NCBI GenBank assembly: GCA_002450075.1
Contig: DJYJ01000044.1
Location: forward strand, 27,285-58,775
Reading direction: 5' to 3'
Source of the DNA: Clostridiales bacterium UBA6981
Lineage (GTDB): Bacteria; Bacillota; Clostridia; Oscillospirales; Oscillospiraceae
Length of the DNA: 31,491 bases
This document shows, in pieces, positions 8,488 through 14,258 of the stretch. The position numbers and the translations under genes are program-made. The stretch's first letter is position 1; the number at the start of each line of letters is the position of its first letter. The notes under the pieces are model-generated. The model had not been told where the DNA came from. It did not search any database and worked only from the letters and a program-made list of their open reading frames with translations.

Positions 8488-8503
8488 ATGTACGAACGTA
8501 CAT
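8488..8503. promoter_or_regulatory. Palindromic candidate operator upstream of ptsH
   Basis: ATGTACG-AA-CGTACAT is a perfect 7-bp inverted repeat with a 2-bp centre. It starts 5 bp after the proposed -10 box and ends 27 bp before the ptsH start codon, so it covers the expected transcription start. That is the usual place for a repressor site. I cannot assign a regulator. Confidence 0.45.
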
Positions 8504-8530
8504 CTTGTATAATGTTAAGGAGTGGCAAGT

Positions 8531-8794
8531 ATGATAACCAAAGAGGTAGTTATTAACAATCAGGTTGGCCTTCATGCCAGACCGGCTACTTTCTTTATCC
8601 AGAAGGCAAACGAGTTCAAGAGCAGCATTTGGGTCGAGAAAGAGGAGAGACGTGTCAACGCGAAGAGCCTTCTTGGCGTGCTTTCTCTTGGCATCGTCAA
8701 GGGGACCACGGTAACACTCATTGCTGACGGCGCAGACGAGGACGAGGCTATCGCTACGCTCTCCGAGCTCATAGATTCCAATTTCTCCGAGTGA
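8531..8794 (+). CDS. ptsH: Phosphocarrier protein HPr
   Basis: This 87-residue HPr carries the PEP-phosphorylated His15 in GLHARPAT. It also has Ser46 in the NAKSLLG segment, the target of HPr kinase in Gram-positive bacteria. Both key residues sit at the standard positions, so this is a true HPr and not Crh, which lacks His15. HPr relays phosphate from Enzyme I to sugar PTS Enzyme II proteins and, when Ser46-phosphorylated, mediates carbon catabolite repression. I chose the ATG at 8531, 8 bases after AAGGAG; the in-frame GTG at 8522 overlaps that site. Enzyme I is not adjacent: the gene stands alone between its own promoter and terminator. Confidence 0.95.
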   Translation: MITKEVVINNQVGLHARPATFFIQKANEFKSSIWVEKEERRVNAKSLLGVLSLGIVKGTTVTLIADGADEDEAIATLSELIDSNFSE

Positions 8795-8821
8795 GAAGCG
8801 GCAGTATTCTTACCTGAATCA

Positions 8822-8847
8822 GGGGCGTGCTTGGCACGCCCCGTTTT
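8822..8847 (+). terminator. Intrinsic terminator of ptsH
   Basis: A perfect 9-bp stem, GGGGCGTGC/GCACGCCCC, with a 3-base loop (TTG) is followed by G and four T. It begins 27 bp after the ptsH stop. The remaining bases to the uvrC start (8848-8986) hold no gene or convincing promoter. Confidence 0.85.
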
Positions 8848-8986
8848 ACTATCCCGGCACAGTCGGCTGTGACGACGAAAGAGATACGCTGACTGCAGCC
8901 CCGAGACCCGATTGCTTGACCGGAACATGATCGACGGAGCTTCCCTTCGCGTCCGCACGAAGGTTTTCCATGGAAGGAATAGAAGT

Positions 8987-10801
8987 ATGCTTGACACCCT
9001 GCTTGAAAAAGCGAATAATCTCCCGCTGCTGCCTGGCGTGTACATCATGCTCGACGAAAAGGGCGAGGTCATCTACGTCGGCAAGGCCAAGAAGCTGAAA
9101 AACCGGGTGACGAGCTATTTCCGCGGCGAGCATCTGCCGAAAGTCGCGGCAATGGTCGAAAAGGTGCGCGACTTCAACGTGATCGTGGCAAGCAGCGAGT
9201 TTGAGGCGCTGGTGCTGGAAAACTCACTGATCAAGCGGCACAAGCCGCACTATAACATCCTGTTGAAGGACGATAAGGGCTATCCCTTTATCCGTATCGA
9301 TAAAAAGAGCGCATATCCGGTGATGAGTGTGACGCGCAATGCGCCGAAGGACGGGGCGAGTTATTTCGGCCCCTTCGGCGGAAGGTATCAGACGCGCGAG
9401 ATCATCTCCGTGATCCAGAACGCGCTGCTGCTGCCGGACTGCTCACGCCGCTTTCCGCGCGACATCGGCAAGGAGAGACCCTGCCTGAAATATCAGATGG
9501 GCAGCTGCGCGGGCTGGTGTCTGCCGGGCATGACAGAGGAGGACTACCGCACGCGCATGGAGCAGGCCGCGCTGATCCTCGAGGGAAAGAGTGACGAGCT
9601 GGTTGCCTCACTCACGGACAAGATGGAAACGGCCGCGGAGGAGCTGCGCTTTGAGCAGGCGGCCGCTCTGCGTGACCGTATCCGCGCCATCGAGGCCCTG
9701 ACGCGCAAGCAGCGCGTGATCTCAACGGCATTTTCCGATACCGACGCGATCGGTTTCTGCCGCGGCGCGAAGAGCTGCTTTACCGTGCTGCACTTCCGTG
9801 GCGGCGATATGAGCGGCAAGGACACGGAGATGATCGACGAGCCGCTCGAGGACGACGCCGAGGCGATTTCAAACCTCGTGCGCCAGTATTACGCTACGCG
9901 CGGCACCGTGCCGAAGCATATCCTGCTGCCGATCGAATGCGAGGACAGAGAAGAGCTTGAGACTTTTCTTAGCGAGAATGCCGGACGAAAGACCGTGATC
10001 GAGGTGCCGCAGCGCGGCGAACGCATGCGGCTGATCGAGAGCGCGGCGCTCAATGCGAAAGAGGAGATCCTGCGCCGCACGACCCAGGCGCAGCGGAGAA
10101 GCAAAACGCTTGAATGGCTGCAAAAGGCGCTCGATCTCGAACAGTTTCCAACCCGGATCGAAGCATTCGATATTTCAAACCTCGGCAACACAGGCATCGT
10201 CGCGGCAATGACAGTACACGTTGACGGCAAGCCGCTCAAGCGCGCTTACCGCAAATTCCGCATCCACGGACTGGAGCAGCCGGACGACTATGCCAGCATG
10301 TACCAGGTGATCTCCCGCCGGCTGCAGCACTATGTCGACGGCGACGAGAAGTTCATGCCGCTGCCGGACCTGTTCCTCATCGACGGCGGCGATAAGCATG
10401 CTGCGACCGCAGTGCGCGCCGCGGCGGATCTCGGGCTTGTGATCCCGACCTTCGGCATGGTGAAGGACGACAGGCACCGCACGCGCGCGCTTATCTCGCC
10501 GGAGGGGCGTGAGATCGGTATCGTCGGCAATCAGGCGGTCTTTTCCCTGGTAGGGAACATCCAGGAGGAGACACATCGCAGCGCGATCGAGTATCAGCGC
10601 TCACTGCGCAGCGAAGCCTACGGCTCGACGCTGGAAAAGATCCCGGGTGTCGGGAAAAAGCGCCGTGGGGAGCTGATTGGCCATTTCAAGTCCGTCAAGG
10701 CGATCCGACAGGCAAGCATAGAGGAGCTCAGTGCCGTCGTGCCGAAAAATACGGCGCAGGCCGTCTGGAGCTATTTCCGCCAGGAGGAAGAAAAGGAATG
10801 A
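8987..10801 (+). CDS. uvrC: Excinuclease ABC subunit C
   Basis: This 604-residue UvrC has an N-terminal GIY-YIG nuclease (PGVYIM...VIYVGKAK) that makes the 3' incision. A UVR domain for UvrB contact follows (about 200-235), then an RNase H-like endonuclease domain that makes the 5' incision (IEAFDISNLGNTG..., LFLIDGGDKH). Tandem helix-hairpin-helix motifs close the protein (IPGVGKKRRGELI). It works with UvrA and UvrB in nucleotide excision repair. The ATG at 8987 has AAGGA 8 bases upstream; the frame is open further upstream, but that part does not look like UvrC. The stop overlaps the rsmD start (ATGA). Confidence 0.98.
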   Translation: MLDTLLEKANNLPLLPGVYIMLDEKGEVIYVGKAKKLKNRVTSYFRGEHLPKVAAMVEKVRDFNVIVASSEFEALVLENSLIKRHKPHYNILLKDDKGYPFIRIDKKSAYPVMSVTRNAPKDGASYFGPFGGRYQTREIISVIQNALLLPDCSRRFPRDIGKERPCLKYQMGSCAGWCLPGMTEEDYRTRMEQAALILEGKSDELVASLTDKMETAAEELRFEQAAALRDRIRAIEALTRKQRVISTAFSDTDAIGFCRGAKSCFTVLHFRGGDMSGKDTEMIDEPLEDDAEAISNLVRQYYATRGTVPKHILLPIECEDREELETFLSENAGRKTVIEVPQRGERMRLIESAALNAKEEILRRTTQAQRRSKTLEWLQKALDLEQFPTRIEAFDISNLGNTGIVAAMTVHVDGKPLKRAYRKFRIHGLEQPDDYASMYQVISRRLQHYVDGDEKFMPLPDLFLIDGGDKHAATAVRAAADLGLVIPTFGMVKDDRHRTRALISPEGREIGIVGNQAVFSLVGNIQEETHRSAIEYQRSLRSEAYGSTLEKIPGVGKKRRGELIGHFKSVKAIRQASIEELSAVVPKNTAQAVWSYFRQEEEKE

Positions 10802-11340
10802 GAGTCATTACCGGCAGCGCGCGCGGCCGAAAACTGAAAACGCCGGAAAACTATGATATCCGGCCGACCACCGACAACGTCAAGGAAGCGGTGTTCAACA
10901 TCCTGCAGTTCGACATCGAGGGCAGACGTGTTCTGGATCTCTTTGCCGGAACAGGACAGCTCGGGATCGAGTGTCTCAGCCGCGGCGCGGCTGAGGCCGT
11001 CTTTCTCGACCGTGACAGGGCGGCCGTGCAGATCGTAAAGGACAATCTGAAGACCTGCGGACTGAAGGGGACGGTTCTCTGCCAGGATTCCCTGTCATAC
11101 TTGAAGAGTTGCGGCCGCTTTGATCTGATTTTTGTCGATCCACCGTACGATTCCGGGCTGTATGACGAGGTTTTGCAGACGATCAATTCGGTTGACATAT
11201 TATCGGAAGGTGGTATAATGATCGTCGAGGCACGTCGAACGGCCATCCTTTCCGAAATGACGGCACCTTACCGAAAAGGGAAGGAATATTGCTACGGCAA
11301 AGTGAAAATCTGCACCTATTTCAGGGAGAGTTCCGTATGA
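10798..11340 (+). CDS. rsmD: 16S rRNA (guanine966-N2)-methyltransferase RsmD
   Basis: This 180-residue SAM-dependent methyltransferase has the RsmD N-terminus (GSARGRKLKTP...RPTTDNVKEAVFNIL), the SAM-binding motif LDLFAGTGQLGIECLSRGA and the catalytic VDPPY tetrad of amino-methyltransferases. It methylates G966 of 16S rRNA. It overlaps uvrC upstream and coaD downstream, each by a 4-base ATGA. The rsmD-coaD pair is a common arrangement in Firmicutes. Confidence 0.95.
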   Translation: MRVITGSARGRKLKTPENYDIRPTTDNVKEAVFNILQFDIEGRRVLDLFAGTGQLGIECLSRGAAEAVFLDRDRAAVQIVKDNLKTCGLKGTVLCQDSLSYLKSCGRFDLIFVDPPYDSGLYDEVLQTINSVDILSEGGIMIVEARRTAILSEMTAPYRKGKEYCYGKVKICTYFRESSV

Positions 11341-11837
11341 GGACAGCTATCTGCCCGGGCAGCTTCGACCCGATCACACTGGGCCATTTGAATATCATCC
11401 GACGGACCGCGAAGATCTTTGACCGCGTGATCGTCTGCATCATGAAGAATTCCACCAAGACCTCACCGATGTTCTCGGTCGAGGAGAGAACGGAAATGGT
11501 CAGACGCGCGTGCGTTCGATATAAGAACGTGACGGTCGAAAGCTCGGATATCCTGCTCGCGGAATACGCCAAACGCTTTGAAAACCCAGTGATCGTCAAG
11601 GGGCTGCGCGCGGCGTCGGACTTTGAGTATGAATTCCAGATGGATCTGATCAACAAGAACATCAATCCCAAGCTGGAAACGATGTTTCTCACGGCCAGCG
11701 GAAAATATACATTTTTAAGTTCTTCGGTCGTGCGCGAGATGGCAAAATACGGCGCCGATCTCACCGGCCTTGTGCCGCAGGAGCTGATCGCCGAGATCGA
11801 AGAAAAAGCGAGACAATGGGGGAAAAACAATGGATAA
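11337..11837 (+). CDS. coaD: Phosphopantetheine adenylyltransferase
   Basis: This 166-residue nucleotidyltransferase has the family's PGSFDPITLGHLNII motif (T-x-G-H active site) at the N-terminus and the FLSSSVVRE nucleotide-binding signature near residue 125. CoaD transfers AMP to 4'-phosphopantetheine, the penultimate step of coenzyme A synthesis. The ATG at 11337 is preceded by GGGAGAG and overlaps the rsmD stop, so it is translationally coupled. The 3' end overlaps the next gene by 8 bases. Confidence 0.97.
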   Translation: MRTAICPGSFDPITLGHLNIIRRTAKIFDRVIVCIMKNSTKTSPMFSVEERTEMVRRACVRYKNVTVESSDILLAEYAKRFENPVIVKGLRAASDFEYEFQMDLINKNINPKLETMFLTASGKYTFLSSSVVREMAKYGADLTGLVPQELIAEIEEKARQWGKNNG

Positions 11838-12336
11838 CACAAACGACGTAATCGAACTGCTCGACATCCTCTATGGCATGGTAACCGAGGCCTGGGGCGT
11901 CCCTCTTGGCAACGACAAGTGCATTATCGAACGGGAAAAGGCCATCGAGATCATCAACGACATCAAGGCCAATCTCCCCACATCCCTCGCCGAGGCAAAG
12001 CGTCTCGTCGCTGCGCGGGATGAGTTTATCGGCAATGCCAAGCGCGAGGCCGAGGCTCTGCGCAAGAGCGCCGAGGAAAAGGCGCGCATCATGGTCGAAG
12101 AGCAGGAGATCGTTCGCATCGCCAAGGAGCGCAGCGCGGAAATGATCGCCTCTGCCGAGTCCAAATCCAAGGAGCTTCGCCGTGTCGCCGCCGATTATGT
12201 GGACGATCTGATGCGTCAGACGGAGGAGAGCATCTCCGCCGCGCTTACAACGGTACAGAATTCGCGCGGTGCGTTCCGCAGCGCCGGCGCTGCCGGCACT
12301 GCCAAGAGCACGAAGGAAGAAGTGCCTGTCAAGTAA
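11830..12336 (+). CDS. Coiled-coil protein of unknown function (coaD-linked, ATPase subunit-H-like)
   Basis: This 168-residue, highly charged and mostly helical protein is one I recognise only as a clostridial family often found after coaD and loosely annotated as V-ATPase subunit H-like. Residues 1-55 include conserved-looking WGVPLG and EIINDIKANLP segments. About 55-140 forms a long Ala/Glu/Lys/Arg coiled coil resembling DivIVA or ATPase stalk sequences. The last 30 residues are a low-complexity Ala/Ser/Lys tail. There is no membrane segment and no nucleotide-binding motif, so it is not itself an ATPase. It overlaps coaD by 8 bases and is followed by a strong terminator, so it is the last gene of the uvrC-rsmD-coaD transcript. 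Its place next to the dcw cluster hints at an envelope or division role, but that is speculation. Confidence 0.75.
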   Translation: MDNTNDVIELLDILYGMVTEAWGVPLGNDKCIIEREKAIEIINDIKANLPTSLAEAKRLVAARDEFIGNAKREAEALRKSAEEKARIMVEEQEIVRIAKERSAEMIASAESKSKELRRVAADYVDDLMRQTEESISAALTTVQNSRGAFRSAGAAGTAKSTKEEVPVK

Positions 12337-12354
12337 GACAAAAACAGATAACAG

Positions 12355-12391
12355 AAGATCCGAGCCTATATTTTGGGCTCGGATCTTTTTT
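12355..12391 (+). terminator. Intrinsic terminator after the coaD operon
   Basis: A 12-bp perfect stem, AAGATCCGAGCC/GGCTCGGATCTT, with a 9-base loop ends in an uninterrupted T run to 12391. It starts 19 bp after the stop codon and separates the coaD operon from the dcw promoter. Confidence 0.93.
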
Positions 12392-12440
12392 CTTAACTAT
12401 ATTTTGATGTACTTGTTTTTGGGAAAAAAGAGCAAAAAAT

Positions 12441-12496
12441 AAGACAAAAAAAGACAAAAAGTTTCTCTTGCTTTTTATCAGGCGCCCCCCTATAAT
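12441..12496 (+). promoter_or_regulatory. Main dcw cluster promoter (upstream of mraZ) with A-tract upstream element
   Basis: -35 TTGCTT (12468-12473) and a perfect -10 TATAAT (12491-12496) are 17 bp apart. Immediately upstream are two exact tandem 10-bp copies of AAGACAAAAA (12441-12450 and 12451-12460). They place A-tracts on one face of the helix, as in UP elements. The start of transcription should be near 12503, just before the MraZ-type repeats. Confidence 0.85.
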
Positions 12497-12507
12497 TGAA
12501 TTGAAAG

Positions 12508-12537
12508 TGGAGCGAAATGGAGCAAAATGGTGGAAAA
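12508..12537 (+). promoter_or_regulatory. Putative MraZ operator: three 10-bp direct repeats
   Basis: TGGAGCGAAA, TGGAGCAAAA and TGGTGGAAAA follow each other without gaps from 12508 to 12537. The TGG cores are spaced exactly 10 bp. Characterised MraZ operators consist of three or four TGGGN-type repeats with 5-bp spacers (10-bp period) between promoter and mraZ, so spacing, number and place all agree. The repeats lie just downstream of the predicted transcription start. Confidence 0.8.
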
Positions 12538-12558
12538 AGTAGGAGAAGAGGTGCGACG

Positions 12559-12975
12559 GTGACTGGCGAATTCCAGCATTCCCTAGACAACAAAAGCAGA
12601 TTGTTTATTCCTGCCAAGCTGCGTGACGAACTTGGCGAGGTTTTTTATATGACGTTATCGATGGAGCGGTGTCTCTGCGTGTACAGCGCGGAGAACTGGC
12701 AGGTTTTTTCCGACAAGGTCGGCGCGATGCCCTATGTCCAGCAGCGGAGGATGCGGCCGCTATTTGCGCATGCAGCGCGCTGCGAGCTTGACAGCCAGGG
12801 AAGGACGATCATTCCGCAAAACCTGCGCACGTATGCCGGGTTGACTAAGAACGTCACGGTAGTCGGCTGCAATAACCACGCCGAGCTTTGGGACAGCGAG
12901 GCCTGGAAGCGCGTGTACGAGGCGGAATCTACGCCGGAAAATATCGCCGCGGCCATGGAGGAGCTTGGCTTCTGA
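12559..12975 (+). CDS. mraZ: Transcriptional regulator MraZ
   Basis: This 138-residue MraZ has two AbrB/SpoVT-type half domains, with motifs FQHSLDNKSRLFIPAKLRDEL and DSQGRTIIP. The first has Ser where the consensus DxKGR has Gly. MraZ forms ring-shaped oligomers and represses its own dcw operon by binding the repeats upstream. I chose the GTG at 12559, which aligns with the usual M-x-GEYxHxxDxKGR start and follows AGGAGAAGAGGTG. The in-frame ATG at 12517 would add 14 unconserved residues and lies inside the operator repeats. It overlaps rsmH by one base (TGATG). Confidence 0.93.
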   Translation: MTGEFQHSLDNKSRLFIPAKLRDELGEVFYMTLSMERCLCVYSAENWQVFSDKVGAMPYVQQRRMRPLFAHAARCELDSQGRTIIPQNLRTYAGLTKNVTVVGCNNHAELWDSEAWKRVYEAESTPENIAAAMEELGF

Positions 12976-13910
12976 TGAGCGAATTCAAACACGTTTCCGT
13001 CCTGCTGGACGAGTGTATTGAAAATTTAAAAATCGATCCCGACGGCATCTATGTCGACGGTACGCTCGGTCTCGGCGGACATTCCGCCGAGATTGCGAAG
13101 CGGCTGCATAATGGGCGTCTTATCTGCATCGATCGCGATGAAACGGCGATCGAGCGCGCGGGAGAGCGTCTTGAGCCGTATGCCGATCGGATTACTTTTG
13201 TTCATGGCAATTTTTCGGACACGGCCTCGATCCTGGATTCGCTCGGGATCGGAGCGGTAGACGGCATGCTGTTCGATCTCGGGGTTTCCTCGCCTCAGCT
13301 TGACGAGTCGCAGAGGGGCTTTTCCTATCAGCACGATGCGCCGCTTGACATGCGCATGGATAAAAGCGCCGTGCTGACAGCCTTTCAGGTCGTCAACGAA
13401 TGGGACGAAAACCGACTTAACCGGATCCTGTGGGATTACGGCGAGGAGCGCTACGCCCGTCGTATCACGGCGGCTATCCTGGCATACCGGGAGAAAAAGC
13501 CGATCGAGACGACGCTCGAACTCGTGGAGATCATCCGCGGCGCGATGCCTGCGGCGGCGCTGCGTGAAAAGCAGCATCCTGCCAAGCGGAGCTTTCAGGC
13601 GATCCGCATCGCCGTCAACGACGAGCTCGGAGAGATCGCGACCATGATGGACACGGCGCCGGACAAGCTGCGTCCGGGCGGCCGGATTTGCGTGATAAGC
13701 TTTCACTCCCTGGAGGATCGGATCGTCAAAAGCGGTATAGCGCGGCGTGAGAACGGCTGCGTCTGCCCGCGAGAGGCGCCGATCTGCACCTGCGGGTTCG
13801 TACAGACGCTAAAGAGCGTCACGAGGAAGCCGATCCTGCCGACAGCGGAGGAAATCGAGAGAAATCCGCGCGCCCGCAGCGCAAAGCTGCGCGTTGCCGA
13901 GCGCGTATGA
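12975..13910 (+). CDS. rsmH: 16S rRNA (cytosine1402-N4)-methyltransferase RsmH
   Basis: This 311-residue methyltransferase begins HVSVLLDECIENL and has the SAM site DGTLGLGGHSAEI. It continues with the family signatures DLGVSSPQLDESQRGFSY, DMRMD and CVISFHSLEDRIVK. It N4-methylates C1402 in the ribosomal decoding centre. Its place directly after mraZ is standard in dcw clusters. The ATG at 12975 overlaps the mraZ stop; GGAGGAG lies 11 bases upstream. The stop overlaps the ftsL start (ATGA). Confidence 0.97.
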   Translation: MSEFKHVSVLLDECIENLKIDPDGIYVDGTLGLGGHSAEIAKRLHNGRLICIDRDETAIERAGERLEPYADRITFVHGNFSDTASILDSLGIGAVDGMLFDLGVSSPQLDESQRGFSYQHDAPLDMRMDKSAVLTAFQVVNEWDENRLNRILWDYGEERYARRITAAILAYREKKPIETTLELVEIIRGAMPAAALREKQHPAKRSFQAIRIAVNDELGEIATMMDTAPDKLRPGGRICVISFHSLEDRIVKSGIARRENGCVCPREAPICTCGFVQTLKSVTRKPILPTAEEIERNPRARSAKLRVAERV

Positions 13911-14194
13911 GAAGAGACGGGGGAACAAAGGGCTTTACAGAAGCGGTATGCTGCGTGCTTGCCGGAGGGCTGCTGATCGTCTCGCTGTTCGGAGAAATCC
14001 GACTGGAAACCGTGCGGGACGAGATCCATGCACTGGAGCGAGAAGAAAAGACACTCGAGGAACGGCGCTCGGTGCTTAGCGTGCGACTGGCCAAAGAGAT
14101 GGATCTCGGGGAAATCGAGCGATATGCGACCGAGGTGCTCGGCATGCAGCGGTGCCGGCCGGAACAGCTTGTTGAGCTGGAGCTATCACCCTGA
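13907..14194 (+). CDS. ftsL: FtsL-like cell division protein
   Basis: This 95-residue bitopic protein has a short cytoplasmic N-terminus and one transmembrane helix (about 13-32, EAVCCVLAGGLLIVSLFG). An extracytoplasmic coiled coil with heptad Leu/Arg/Glu spacing follows, then a conserved-looking EIERYATEVLGMQ close to the C-terminus. That is the FtsL/DivIC layout, and the place between rsmH and the PBP gene is the classic ftsL position. FtsL would form the FtsQ-FtsL-FtsB (DivIB-FtsL-DivIC) complex that activates septal synthesis. Sequence identity in the family is low, so the call rests on architecture and context. Confidence 0.82.
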   Translation: MRRDGGTKGFTEAVCCVLAGGLLIVSLFGEIRLETVRDEIHALEREEKTLEERRSVLSVRLAKEMDLGEIERYATEVLGMQRCRPEQLVELELSP

Positions 14195-14217
14195 AGTCAT
14201 AGATCGGCAGGCTACCG

Positions 14218-14245
14218 AATAAAGATATACGGAAAGATCTTTATT
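14218..14245 (+). other. AU-rich hairpin just before the PBP ribosome binding site
   Basis: AATAAAGAT (14218-14226) and ATCTTTATT (14237-14245) form a perfect 9-bp inverted repeat with a 10-base loop. It ends directly before GCGGGAG, the ribosome binding site of the PBP gene. No T run follows, so it is not an intrinsic terminator. It could be an mRNA processing or stabilising element, or chance in a 64-bp gap. Confidence 0.4.
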
Positions 14246-14258
14246 GCGGGAGCGGTCA

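Noticed and set aside
8508..8513. Perfect TATAAT before ptsH considered as its -10 box.
   Set aside because: There is no -35 partner at 16-18 bp and the transcript would begin within the ribosome binding site.
8848..8986. Possible small RNA or riboswitch between the ptsH terminator and uvrC.
   Set aside because: Only a 5-bp hairpin (CACAG/CTGTG) is visible, with no promoter, terminator or known riboswitch core.
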